NCBI RefSeq assembly: GCF_001570525.1 | Contig: NZ_BBXC01000011.1 | Coordinates: 62,001 to 126,000, forward strand | Direction of reading: 5' to 3' | Source of the DNA: Herbidospora sakaeratensis | GTDB lineage: Bacteria > Actinomycetota > Actinomycetes > Streptosporangiales > Streptosporangiaceae | Length of the DNA stretch: 64,000 nucleotides | Shown here: positions 1 through 8,172 of the stretch, piece by piece | How the letters are laid out: the number at the start of each line of letters is the position of its first letter | Position numbering within the stretch: the stretch's first letter is position 1 | Notes under the pieces: model-generated | Database searches by the model: none | Seen by the model: only the letters and a program-made list of their open reading frames with translations | Told to the model about the DNA's origin: nothing | Made by a program: the position numbers and the translations under genes

Positions 1-145
1 CGGGTTCGAGCTCGGCGATCGTGGCCACGGCCGACTCGACGTCCTCGGCCTCGCCGACCACCTGGATGGAGGGGCCGAGCTCGGCCCGCACCCCCGACCG
101 GAACAGCCGGTGGTCGTCCACGATCAGCACTCTTACCGTCTTCAT
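1..145 (-). CDS. LuxR/NarL-type response regulator, N-terminal part only
   Basis: Only the first 48 codons lie in the window; the gene runs off the left edge. It starts MKTVRVLIVDDHRLFRSG, the beta1 strand and acidic pocket of a receiver domain (DD near residue 10). Its ATG overlaps the TGA of the upstream sensor kinase by 4 bases (ATGA), so the two are translationally coupled and form a two-component pair. In such pairs the partner kinase phosphorylates a receiver Asp, which lies outside this fragment, and a C-terminal LuxR helix-turn-helix binds DNA. The output domain cannot be seen, so the NarL/LuxR call rests on the receiver start and on the HisKA_3-type partner. Confidence 0.85.
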   Translation of the reverse strand, partial: MKTVRVLIVDDHRLFRSGVRAELGPSIQVVGEAEDVESAVATIAELEP

Positions 146-1329
146 GGGGTGGTCCTCTTCATCGTCAGCGTGATCTCGGTGCCCTCGCCGGGGGCCGTCT
201 TGACGCGGGCCGTGCCGCCGAAGCGCTCCATCCGGCCGATGATCGACTGGCGGATGCCCATGCGGTCGTCCGGTACGTCGTCAAGCACGAACCCCTTCCC
301 GCGATCCCGGACGAAAACGGTGGCCTCGCCGGGTTCGACCTCAAGGTAAACCGATACCACGGGCGATTCGGAATACTTCGCCGCGTTGACCATCGACTGC
401 CGGGTCGCGTGCACCATCGCCCGCAGGCCGTCGTCGAGGTCGCAGTCGCCCACGCAGACGATCTCGATCGGGACGCCGTGGGCGTCCTCCTCCTCGGCCG
501 CGGCCCGCCGGACGGCGGCGGCGAGGGTGGCGTCGGCGTCCTGTTTGGGCATGTAGAGCCAGTTGCGCAGGTCGCGTTCCTGGCTGCGGGCCAGGCGGGT
601 GACCTCGCGGGGGTCGTGGGCGGCGCGCTGGATCAATGTCAGGGTGTGCAGCACCGAGTCGTGCACGTGCGCGGCGACCTCGGCGCGCTCCTCCTGCCGG
701 ATCCTCTCGGTACGTTCCTTCTGCAGCTCCCGCCACAACCCGGCCAGCCACGGGGCGGCGATCAGCGCGACCCCGCCGAGCACGACCGCGGTGAACACCA
801 GGCCGGTGCTGGCCTGCGCGAGCTGGTCCTGGGCGGCCAGGAAGCCGATGACGCCGACGCCGACGAGCAGCAGGCCGATGCCCGAGCGCACCCAGGTGGC
901 GCGCACCCGGCCGACGGTCGAGGTCATCCACTTCTGCCGCCGGCCCGGCTCGGCCTGCTGCCACAGGATGAGGGAGCCGATCCCGCCGACGGCGATCGGC
1001 CACATGGCCAGGCCCCCGGCCGCCGCCCCGCTGACCAGGGCGAGCGCCCCGAAGGCGAACCCGAGGAGGCCGTAGGCGGCCACCTGGCCCCAGTCGCGGC
1101 TGCCGTGGGGGTGTTCGGTCTGCTCGGTCGCGGTGAACATCCACAGGGCGGCGTACGCCACCACCCCGACCCCGTCGAGGATCGTGAGCAGCACGAACGC
1201 CAGCCGCAGCACGACCGGGTCGAGGCGCAGCTGGGCGGCGGCCCCTTGGGCGACTCCGGCGACCACGCGCCCCGCCCGGGGCCTCATCAATCTGGGGGAC
1301 GCCTCAACGGCGCCAGGGTTATCCGACAT
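142..1329 (-). CDS. PspC-domain sensor histidine kinase (HisKA_3/NarX type)
   Basis: About 395 aa from the ATG at 1329; an upstream ATG at 1368 would add 13 residues that do not look like PspC. Order: N-terminal PspC domain (RAGRVVAGVAQG and a membrane segment ending in ALWMF), three or four further membrane helices, a dimerisation helix with the phospho-acceptor motif HVHDSVLHTL, then a GHKL ATPase domain (N-box around VNAAKYSE, DRGKGF G-box). This architecture is known for actinobacterial kinases that sense envelope stress and phosphorylate a LuxR-type regulator, here the overlapping downstream gene. It is divergent from a second PspC protein, giving a LiaFSR-like module. Signal and targets are inferred only. 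Confidence 0.88.
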   Translation of the reverse strand: MSDNPGAVEASPRLMRPRAGRVVAGVAQGAAAQLRLDPVVLRLAFVLLTILDGVGVVAYAALWMFTATEQTEHPHGSRDWGQVAAYGLLGFAFGALALVSGAAAGGLAMWPIAVGGIGSLILWQQAEPGRRQKWMTSTVGRVRATWVRSGIGLLLVGVGVIGFLAAQDQLAQASTGLVFTAVVLGGVALIAAPWLAGLWRELQKERTERIRQEERAEVAAHVHDSVLHTLTLIQRAAHDPREVTRLARSQERDLRNWLYMPKQDADATLAAAVRRAAAEEEDAHGVPIEIVCVGDCDLDDGLRAMVHATRQSMVNAAKYSESPVVSVYLEVEPGEATVFVRDRGKGFVLDDVPDDRMGIRQSIIGRMERFGGTARVKTAPGEGTEITLTMKRTTP

Positions 1330-1445
1330 TGCTCCTGCATCGTCACATGTCGTCTCGCGCGTCCGCATCAGGGCGAGTCCCTGAGAAGGCTTTCAGGGAC
1401 GTCCCCGATGGCGGTCATCCCGGGAAAACGGACAGGATGGGCACC

Positions 1446-2936
1446 ATGACCGAGGCACCACCCGAGGAGATCCAGCTGGCCCGTTCGTCCGACGGGCGCA
1501 TGCTCATGGGCGTCTGCGCCGGGATGGGCCGCTTCACGGGCATGGACCCGGTGCTGTTCCGCGTCGGGTTCGCGGTGCTGCTGCTGGGGTCGGGCATCGG
1601 CTTGTTCCTCTACATCGCGGCCTTCCTGCTGATGCGCGAGCCGGGCGGGGGCCCCGGCCACGTGGAGCAGTGGACGCGCAGGATATTCGAACCCGAGACC
1701 GTGATGGCCCTGCTCGTGGCGGTCTTCACGCTCGGCCTGGTGATCAATTTGGCCTCGGGCGGCATCGACCGGGGCACCATCGTGGTGGGGGTGCTGCTGG
1801 CCATCACGCTGCTGGCGGCCCACGCGCGGGGCGTCGACGTGCTCGGGCTGATCACGTCGATCCCCGAACGCCTCTCGGGGCGGCGGGGCACCACCAAGAT
1901 GGAGCCGCCGCCCGCGACCGCCTCGACGTTCACGCTGGGGGCCTTCACCACGGGGGCGACGGGCGGGAACCTCCGGGAGACGGTGCGGGAGTCGTTCCGC
2001 GAGTCCTACCACACGTCCTTCGGCCGCTACCCGTCGGCGAGCTCGGCCGACGGCGAGCCGGCGGCCGAGAAGCCACCGGAGCCGCAGGGGCCGCAGGAGG
2101 CGCAGCGGCCCACCCGGGAGTACCCGAAGCCCCCTCCGCCCGGGCCGAAGGCCCCCGACGGCTACCGGCGGTTGTCCGATCTGGCCTATGAGGCCAGGCA
2201 GGCGGCCTACGCGGCCGGCGACGCGTTCGCGCCGCATGGTCCCTACGCCAAGAGGGCGCCGACGCCACCGCCGCCACCGCCCTTCAAGGCGCCCAAGGCG
2301 CCCAAGGCGCCGAAGGTCAAGAAACGCAGGTCCTTCGTCGGCGGCCTGACATTCGTGCTCGCAATGATCGTTGGAGGGGTCATGGTCGCCGTGCAGCAGC
2401 CCGGGACCGATTCGGTGAGTCTGCCGATGGTCGGCGGGGCGGTGCTGGCCGTCATCGGAGGCGGCCTGCTCGTCGCCGCCTGGTTCGGCCGGGGGGCCGG
2501 GCTGATCGCGCTCGGCGTGATCGTCGCGGTGGCCCTGGTGGTCGGCACGTCGGTCACCGGCATACCGAAGAGGGTCGGCAGCTATACGTGGCATCCGACG
2601 ACCGTCGCGACCGCCCAGCGCACCTACGCCGTGGGCGTCGGGGCGGGCGAGCTCGACCTGACCGACCTCGACCTCGCGCCCGGCTCCCGGATCAGGTTCG
2701 ACGCCTCGGTCTCGCTGGGCCAGCTCACGGTGGTGGTGCCGCCCGATGCCGTGATCGAGGTGCACGGCACCACCCGCCTGGGCGACGTCAAGATCGAACA
2801 TCACGTGAGCGACGGCACCGACGTCCAGATCAGCCGGGTGCTCAACCCGGTGACCAGCCCCGACGGCCTCGCGCCCACGATCGAGCTGTACGTCTCGGCC
2901 GGCGTCGGCGACGTGGAGGTGCGCCGTGGCGCCTGA
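1446..2936 (+). CDS. PspC and LiaF-like C-terminal domain membrane protein
   Basis: About 496 aa from ATG 1446 (MTEAPPEEIQL); an ATG three codons earlier is possible. The N-terminus has a PspC domain (SDGRMLMGVCAGMG, then a hydrophobic helix), followed by two further helices and a Pro/Lys-rich cytoplasmic linker (proline runs, KAPKAPKAPK-type repeats around residues 280-297). Then come three more membrane segments. The last ~100 residues are beta-rich and resemble the cell-wall-active antibiotic response domain of LiaF proteins (repeated G-E-L-D-L / L-G-D-V-K units). It faces the PspC kinase across a short divergent promoter region, as expected for a protein that modulates that kinase. The role is inferred from family and context. 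Confidence 0.82.
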   Translation: MTEAPPEEIQLARSSDGRMLMGVCAGMGRFTGMDPVLFRVGFAVLLLGSGIGLFLYIAAFLLMREPGGGPGHVEQWTRRIFEPETVMALLVAVFTLGLVINLASGGIDRGTIVVGVLLAITLLAAHARGVDVLGLITSIPERLSGRRGTTKMEPPPATASTFTLGAFTTGATGGNLRETVRESFRESYHTSFGRYPSASSADGEPAAEKPPEPQGPQEAQRPTREYPKPPPPGPKAPDGYRRLSDLAYEARQAAYAAGDAFAPHGPYAKRAPTPPPPPPFKAPKAPKAPKVKKRRSFVGGLTFVLAMIVGGVMVAVQQPGTDSVSLPMVGGAVLAVIGGGLLVAAWFGRGAGLIALGVIVAVALVVGTSVTGIPKRVGSYTWHPTTVATAQRTYAVGVGAGELDLTDLDLAPGSRIRFDASVSLGQLTVVVPPDAVIEVHGTTRLGDVKIEHHVSDGTDVQISRVLNPVTSPDGLAPTIELYVSAGVGDVEVRRGA

Positions 2937-3138
2937 CGTGCCGGAGCGCAACGACCGCAAGAGAGGCCACCGGACCGACTGGATGGCGCTGCTGTGCGGC
3001 CTGCTGTTCGTGGGGGTCGGGGTGCGCTATCTGACCGACCCGACGCCCGACCCGGCGATCATCGGGCCTATCCTCATCGGAGGTCTGGGGATGGCGGGCA
3101 TCGCGGGCATCCTGGCCAAGGTGATCCGGAAGCGGTGA
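2926..3138 (+). CDS. small two-helix membrane protein
   Basis: 70 aa, starting at GTG 2926 inside the last codons of the PspC/LiaF-like gene (11-base overlap), so it is almost certainly co-translated with it. A basic, charged N-terminus (ERNDRKRGHR) is followed by two hydrophobic segments (about residues 20-34 and 43-62) and a basic tail (KVIRKR). No known domain is recognised. The position suggests an accessory membrane component of the PspC module. Confidence 0.7.
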   Translation: MAPDVPERNDRKRGHRTDWMALLCGLLFVGVGVRYLTDPTPDPAIIGPILIGGLGMAGIAGILAKVIRKR

Positions 3139-3228
3139 CCCGAGGGTTGATCTGGGACTTCGCAGGCGTACGTTCGGAGTCTGGCGGTAGTTGTCTCCGG
3201 AGCGGCTTTGAGAGAACGGAGTCGAGCC

Positions 3229-3843
3229 ATGCGATTCGAGCACGAGTTCACCGTGCCGGTCCCGGTCGACCAGGCGTGGTCGGTCCTCCTCGACGTTGAA
3301 CGGCTGGCCCCCTGCCTCCCCGGCGCCACACTCGACTCCGTCGAGGGCGACACGGCCACCGGGAGGATGCGGGTCAGGGTCGGCCCCCTCACGGTCGACC
3401 ACCGGGGCACCGCCCGGATCGCCAACGCCGACAAGGACCTGCGGACCGTCGAGGTGGTCGTCGAGGGTGTGCACGCGACCGGGGCCACCGAGGCGGCCAT
3501 GACGGCCCGGCTGCTGGAAGACGTCGCGGGCACGCGGGTCACGCTCGTCACGACGTGCGCGACCGACCTGCCGCAGGTGGTGCTCGACGAGGTCGGCGCC
3601 CGGTTCGCGGCCAACCTGGCCGCCCTGATCGAGGGGCGGCGGCACCTGACGGTCGTGCCCGACCCCATCCACGAGTCCCACCCGTCGGGCACGCTGCGCA
3701 CCTCCCGGACCGCCGAGGAGGAGGCGTTCGACCTGCGGGAGGCCGCCGGGGCCTCGCTGGTCAAGCGGCTGGCCCCGGTGGTGGGCGGGCTCGGCGCGAT
3801 CGGGCTGATCGTTTACGTCGTCCGGCGATGGGGCCGCCGGTAA
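3229..3843 (+). CDS. SRPBCC/CoxG-like protein with C-terminal membrane anchor
   Basis: About 204 aa; ATG 3229 is preferred because GGAG lies 7 bases upstream (3218-3221). The first ~145 residues read as an SRPBCC fold of the carbon-monoxide-dehydrogenase-subunit-G type: FEHEFTVPVPVDQAWSVLLD, then the LPG of LAPCLPGATL, and a long C-terminal helix. A linker and one hydrophobic segment follow (about residues 178-197, LAPVVGGLGAIGLIVYVV), ending in basic residues, so the domain is probably tethered to the inner face of the membrane. No CO dehydrogenase genes are nearby, so only a small-molecule-binding role can be proposed. Confidence 0.75.
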   Translation: MRFEHEFTVPVPVDQAWSVLLDVERLAPCLPGATLDSVEGDTATGRMRVRVGPLTVDHRGTARIANADKDLRTVEVVVEGVHATGATEAAMTARLLEDVAGTRVTLVTTCATDLPQVVLDEVGARFAANLAALIEGRRHLTVVPDPIHESHPSGTLRTSRTAEEEAFDLREAAGASLVKRLAPVVGGLGAIGLIVYVVRRWGRR

Positions 3844-3898
3844 GTCGTCGGCAAAAGATGACTACAGAGGGCAATCGTCCGATTTCGTGAGGGAACAT

Positions 3899-3928
3899 CC
3901 CATATCAGTGATTTTCGTCTGATATGGG
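3899..3928. promoter_or_regulatory. perfect 10-bp inverted repeat at the start of the first glycopolymer gene
   Basis: Arms CCCATATCAG (3899-3908) and CTGATATGGG (3919-3928) are exact reverse complements around a 10-base AT-rich centre. The right arm contains a possible ATG (3924) of the downstream fusion gene and ends 7 bases before the preferred ATG at 3936. It could be an operator or an mRNA hairpin that controls initiation. AT-rich palindromes are unusual in this GC background. Confidence 0.6.
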
Positions 3929-3935
3929 GGTGGGT

Positions 3936-6668
3936 ATGGCGGCCCGACCGGCTGTGACTGTGGTCGTGATCACCTACAACGACGCGGCCCGCCTCCCCAG
4001 GGCCGTGCACTCCCTCTACGCCCAGACCCTCCGCGACCTCGAGATCATCGTCGTCGACGACGCCAGCACCGACGACACCGCCGACGTCGCCGGCCGTTTC
4101 CCCGGTGTGCGCTACATCCGGCGCGTGCAGAACTCCGGCGGTTGCGGCGCGCCGCGAAACGCGGGGCTCGACGCGGCGCGGGCGCCCTACGTCATGTTCC
4201 TCGACAGCGACGACGAGCTGCCCCGGCACGCCTGCAAGGCGCTGCTCACCGAGATCGAGCGCACCGGCGCCGACTTCGTCGCGGGCCAGATCGTGCGCCA
4301 CTACGACGACAGCGGCAAGCACGCGCCCTACTACCCGGAGCTGTTCACCCCGCGCCGCACGGTCGAGGGCATCCGGGCCGAGCCCGAACTGTTCCTCGAC
4401 GGCTTCTCCACCAACAAGATCTACGACGTGGAGTTCCTGCGCGGCCACGACCTGCGCTTCCGCGAGGACCTCCTCTACGAGGACCACGTCTTCACCGCCC
4501 GCCTCTACGCCCGCGCGCGGCGGTTCGCGGTGGTGCCGTGGCCCGTCTACCGGTGGCACCGGGCGACCGGCGAGAAGCAGTCGATCTCGCTGAGCCTGCG
4601 CGACGTCGCCAACGCGCGGGCCCGGGTCGCCGCCGCCGAGAGCGCCGACCAGGCGCTGCGCGACGCCGGGATGGGCGACCTGGTCGCCCGCCGCCAGGCC
4701 CGGTTCGTCCAGCAGGACTTGCGGGTCTACCTGAACGCGCTGCCGAGGTTCGACGCGATGTGGGCCAAGGAGCTGGCCGCCGTCGTGCGGCCCTACCTGG
4801 AGCGCCTGGAGGAGGGCGTGCTGGAGGGAACCGACCCGATGACGCGGGTCTGCGGCGAGTTGCTGCTGCGCGACCGGATCGACGACCTGTGCGTGGCCGC
4901 CCGCAGCCTGACCGGCCCCAAGGCGCCGCCCCGGCAGGCGATCAGGGTCGACGGCCTGACCTACTGGGGCGCCGAACCCGACCCGGCCTTCGAGATCACC
5001 TCGATGCGGCTGGCCGAGTTGCCCTTCTCGGAGTCGCGGCTGCGCCACGAGGTCACCGAGATCTCCGCGAGCGGATCGGTCCTGTCGATGTCGATCACCA
5101 CCTACGACCCCTTCGGCGTCGTCGGGCTCGACACGGTGGCCGACCTCATCGCGAAGAAGCACCGGATCCGGCTGATCCCGCGCCGCCGTCCCGACGGGAC
5201 GATCGAGACCGAGGTCGCCCTCGACCTGGCCGCCGTCGCGCCGGGCCGCAGCCTCGCCGACGAACCGCGCCTGGGCTTCACCCGCCCGCTCGACGGCCAC
5301 ACCACCGGCGACCCGCTGCTGGTCGGCGCGGGCCTGGCACCGCTGACGCTGAAGACCAAGGGGTACGAGATCACCGCCCGCCCCCACGGCGACACCGCGA
5401 CGTTGCGGCTGCACTGGCGCAAAACGGGCCTGGTCAGGGCCGTCGCGCGGCGGCCGTCGATCCGGCCGCACGCCCTTCGCGTGGCCGGGCTGCCGAAGCG
5501 GCTGCGCGGGCGGTTGTCGGTCCGGGGCGTGAAGCTGGCCGTCTACAAGGTGCTGATCCGCGTCGTGCCGCGCAAGAAGGACCTGGTCCTGTTCGAGGCC
5601 GACTGCGGCCGGGGCTACACCGGCCACCCGCGTTACGTGCACGAGGAGCTCGTGCGCCGGGGGTCGCGCCTGCGCGCCGTCTGGTCGCGCTCGTCGGGCG
5701 AGTTCCCCGCCCACCTGACGACCGTGCGCCGGATGAGCTGGCGGCACATCTGGACCATGGCCCGCGCCGGCTGGTGGGTCGACAGCCACGGCATGCCGCT
5801 CGGCTTCCCGAAGCCGCGCGGCACCCGCTACCTGCAGACCTGGCACGGCCAGGGCATCAAGTCGACCGGCCTGGACGCCCCCGACCTGCGCGGCGACTTC
5901 CCGGGCCCGCGCGAGGAGTGGCGTGCCAACGTCGCCCGCTGGGACGCCCTGGTCTCCCCCGGCGCCGAGTTCGAACGCACCTTCGTGCCCTCGAACGAGT
6001 ACATCGGCCCGGTGCTGCGCCACGGCTCGCCCCGCTGCGACGTGCTGTTCCACGGCGACCCCGAGGCGGCGGCGCGGGTGCGCCGGGCCCTGGAGATCCC
6101 CGCCGGCAAGAAGATCGTCGTGTACGCGCCCACCTACCGCGACCTGTCCCGGGGCGCCTCGGTGCGGGCCGACCTGCGCGAGCTGGCGGCGGAACTGGGC
6201 GACGAGTGGGTCCTGGTGCTGCGCACCCACCCGATCGAGAAACACGTGATCCCGCAGGACCTGCGCTGGTTCGCCCGCCAGGCGGGCGGCTATCCCGAGG
6301 TCAACGACCTGCTGCTGGCCGCCGACGTGCTGGTGACCGACTACTCGTCGCTGATGTGCGACTTCGCCGTGACGGGCAAGCCGATGGTCTTCCTCATCGA
6401 CGACTGGGAGACCTACCGCAGGACCGAACGCGGCAGCCAGTACGACCTGCCCGAGATCGCCCCCGGCCCCTGCGTCACCACGACGCGGGAGCTGGCCGCC
6501 GCCGTCCGCGACCCGTGGAGCCCCGAACGCTACGCGGCCTTCCGCCGGACGTGGTGCGCCGAGGAGCGCGGCCACGCGGCGGCCCGGGTCGTGGACGCGT
6601 TCTTCGAGGGCCGCACGCCCGAGACGCCGGTCGCCGTGATCCCGCAGCCGACGGAGGCCGCCCTGTGA
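3936..6668 (+). CDS. GT2 glycosyltransferase fused to CDP-glycerol glycerophosphotransferase (TagF-like)
   Basis: About 910 aa. ATG 3936 follows a G-rich ribosome-binding stretch (GGGGGTGGG); ATG 3924 is in frame but has no such site. Residues ~1-230 form a GT-A family 2 domain (VTVVVITYNDAARLPRAV, VVDDAS, FLDSDDE). After a mixed middle part, the C-terminal ~370 residues match the Glyphos_transf/TagF domain (TRYLQTWHGQGIKS, VVYAPTYRD, VLRTHPIEK, VLVTDYSSLMCDFAVTGKP). TagF-type enzymes polymerise glycerol- or ribitol-phosphate onto a lipid-linked primer at the inner membrane face, so this is a candidate teichoic acid synthase that also adds a sugar. It overlaps the next GT4 gene by 4 bases. 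A second fusion of the same kind lies at 12722-15646. Confidence 0.9.
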   Translation: MAARPAVTVVVITYNDAARLPRAVHSLYAQTLRDLEIIVVDDASTDDTADVAGRFPGVRYIRRVQNSGGCGAPRNAGLDAARAPYVMFLDSDDELPRHACKALLTEIERTGADFVAGQIVRHYDDSGKHAPYYPELFTPRRTVEGIRAEPELFLDGFSTNKIYDVEFLRGHDLRFREDLLYEDHVFTARLYARARRFAVVPWPVYRWHRATGEKQSISLSLRDVANARARVAAAESADQALRDAGMGDLVARRQARFVQQDLRVYLNALPRFDAMWAKELAAVVRPYLERLEEGVLEGTDPMTRVCGELLLRDRIDDLCVAARSLTGPKAPPRQAIRVDGLTYWGAEPDPAFEITSMRLAELPFSESRLRHEVTEISASGSVLSMSITTYDPFGVVGLDTVADLIAKKHRIRLIPRRRPDGTIETEVALDLAAVAPGRSLADEPRLGFTRPLDGHTTGDPLLVGAGLAPLTLKTKGYEITARPHGDTATLRLHWRKTGLVRAVARRPSIRPHALRVAGLPKRLRGRLSVRGVKLAVYKVLIRVVPRKKDLVLFEADCGRGYTGHPRYVHEELVRRGSRLRAVWSRSSGEFPAHLTTVRRMSWRHIWTMARAGWWVDSHGMPLGFPKPRGTRYLQTWHGQGIKSTGLDAPDLRGDFPGPREEWRANVARWDALVSPGAEFERTFVPSNEYIGPVLRHGSPRCDVLFHGDPEAAARVRRALEIPAGKKIVVYAPTYRDLSRGASVRADLRELAAELGDEWVLVLRTHPIEKHVIPQDLRWFARQAGGYPEVNDLLLAADVLVTDYSSLMCDFAVTGKPMVFLIDDWETYRRTERGSQYDLPEIAPGPCVTTTRELAAAVRDPWSPERYAAFRRTWCAEERGHAAARVVDAFFEGRTPETPVAVIPQPTEAAL

Positions 6669-7723
6669 ACACCGTCTCGTTCGCCTGCCTGGACGCCGAC
6701 GCGCTCGGCGGCCTGCAGCGCGTCACCCACACGCTGGCCCAGGGCCTGGCCCGGCGCGGCTACGACGTCCACGTGATCGGCCTGCACCCGTCGCCCGACC
6801 CGGTGACGTACATCGAGGACCCGGCCTACGGCCACCACGAGCTCAACCCGGGCCCGCGCTGGGGCCTCGGCGCGGGCAAACGCGCCCGCCGGCTCCTGGA
6901 CGACATCGCGCCCGGCCTGCTGGTGATGACCTCACCGGGAGTGGTCGCCCGCCTGTCGGGCCACCTGGGCGGCCACCGCGGCATCGGCCAGTACCACGGC
7001 TCGTTCGCGCACGCCCGCGGCACCTGGCACCTCGGCGCGGTCAGGGCCCACTACGGCGACCTCGACCAGGCCGTCTTCCTGAGCGAGGACGACGCGTGGC
7101 GCTTCTCGGAGGAGGCGCTGCTGCCCAACACCTGGCACATCCCGAACCCGCTGCCCGGCTGGCCGCACCGCCCCTCGCCCCTGCGGCGGACCCGGATCCT
7201 GGGCGTCGGCCGCCTGACCGGCGTGAAACGCTTCGACCGCCTGATCTCGGCCTTCGCCCGAGCGGGCCGCCCCGACTGGGAACTCCACCTGATCGGCGAC
7301 GGCCCCGACACCGACCGCCTGATGTTCCACGCGGTGACCGAGGGCGTCTCGCAGCAGGTCGTCTTCCGCGGCCGGATCCCGGCGGGCGAGATGCCGACCG
7401 AATACCGCGCGGCCTCCCTGGTGGCCCTGTCGAGCGACCACGAGGGCTTCCCCCTGGTCCTGGGCGAGGCGGCCGCCTTCGGCATCCCGTCCATCGCCTT
7501 CGACGTGTCGGGCGGGGTCAGAACGCTGATCGACGACGGCGTGACAGGCGTCCTGGTCCCGCCGGGCGACGTGACGGCCCTGGCGACGGCCCTGACGGAA
7601 CTGATGGACGACGAACCGAGAAGGGCCGAGATGGGCGCCGCCGCCCGCGCCCACGCGGACGCCTTCCGCCTGGAACCCGTCCTCGACCAGTGGGAGAACC
7701 TCTTCACCCACCTCAGCCGCTAG
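6665..7723 (+). CDS. GT4-family glycosyltransferase
   Basis: 352 aa from GTG 6665, which overlaps the preceding TGA (GTGA). GT-B fold: N-terminal acceptor half with the GGLQRVTH glycine loop, C-terminal donor half with GVGRLTGVKRFDRLI and the retaining GT4 signature SSDHEGFPLVLGEAAAFGIPSI (E-x7-E region). GT4 enzymes transfer sugars from nucleotide or lipid donors. Translational coupling to the TagF-like fusion indicates it decorates or primes the same polymer. The sugar cannot be deduced. Confidence 0.9.
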   Translation: MNTVSFACLDADALGGLQRVTHTLAQGLARRGYDVHVIGLHPSPDPVTYIEDPAYGHHELNPGPRWGLGAGKRARRLLDDIAPGLLVMTSPGVVARLSGHLGGHRGIGQYHGSFAHARGTWHLGAVRAHYGDLDQAVFLSEDDAWRFSEEALLPNTWHIPNPLPGWPHRPSPLRRTRILGVGRLTGVKRFDRLISAFARAGRPDWELHLIGDGPDTDRLMFHAVTEGVSQQVVFRGRIPAGEMPTEYRAASLVALSSDHEGFPLVLGEAAAFGIPSIAFDVSGGVRTLIDDGVTGVLVPPGDVTALATALTELMDDEPRRAEMGAAARAHADAFRLEPVLDQWENLFTHLSR

Positions 7724-8046
7724 GCGACCTTTACGGAGTGCGAGCCGACATTGATCGTGACGTCGAGGTGCCCGCCGAGCGCGGCGGCGTAGGCGCGCAG
7801 CGTCTCCAACTCCATGACCTCGAGGTTGCCGTTCTCGATCTGAGAGATCCGGGACTGGGAGACGCCGAGGATCTTCGCGATCTCCGCCTGCGTCTTGCCG
7901 AGGGCTTTGCGAAGTTCCCCGAGCTGGTAGCCGGCGACATACGCGTCGAGTGCGGCGCGCGCCTTCGCCTTGTGTTCTGGATTGTCCATCTCAGGGTTGA
8001 GGCGACGCGCCTCGGCCTTGACGTCTTCCCACTTGCGGGCTCGCAT
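7720..8046 (-). CDS. XRE-family HTH protein, orphan HigA-like antitoxin
   Basis: 108 aa, ATG 8046 preceded by GGAGG. A helical N-terminus (residues 1-45) leads into a Cro/C1 HTH at about residues 50-85 (LGKTQAEIAKILGVSQSRISQIENG), then a short beta tail ending in V-K-V-A. This layout matches antitoxins of HigBA/RelE-type pairs, in which the toxin gene lies just upstream. Here the upstream 126 bases hold no toxin ORF and end at a sulfotransferase gene, so it stands alone. Base composition is lower in GC than the neighbours, suggesting acquisition. Its last 4 bases overlap the end of the convergent GT4 gene. Confidence 0.82.
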   Translation of the reverse strand: MRARKWEDVKAEARRLNPEMDNPEHKAKARAALDAYVAGYQLGELRKALGKTQAEIAKILGVSQSRISQIENGNLEVMELETLRAYAAALGGHLDVTINVGSHSVKVA

Positions 8047-8130
8047 CGATCGGCCTCCATTTCCAGCTTCGCCAGGTAGAAGGACGGCTCCCAGGACTTA
8101 CGGGCAACATAACTTTGGGCTGATACGTCG

Positions 8131-8171
8131 GAGGGGGATTTCCCAGGTCGGAGCTCCAGGAAATCCCCCTC
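8131..8171 (-). terminator. hairpin directly after the sulfotransferase stop codon
   Basis: GAGGGGGATTTCC (8131-8143) and GGAAATCCCCCTC (8159-8171) form a perfect 13-bp stem with a 15-base loop that contains a further GGAGCTCC palindrome. It begins one base beyond the leftward sulfotransferase stop (8173-8175). There is no U-tract, so it may act as a 3' barrier or weak terminator. The leftward XRE gene then needs its own promoter in 8047-8130. Confidence 0.65.
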
Positions 8172-8172
8172 G

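Noticed and set aside
3813-6575. 920-codon open frame antisense to the first TagF-like fusion
   Set aside because: A shadow of a GC-rich gene: repetitive Gly/Arg/Val/Asp composition, no domain motifs, no ribosome site. The sense frame has clear GT2 and TagF motifs. The same reasoning removes other long antisense or out-of-frame runs such as 13109-15751, 29123-31270 and 59891-62758.
8047-8172. Toxin gene partner of the XRE antitoxin-like gene
   Set aside because: Frames in the gap are too short, carry no RelE/HigB motifs, and the region is mostly a terminator-like hairpin and the XRE leader.
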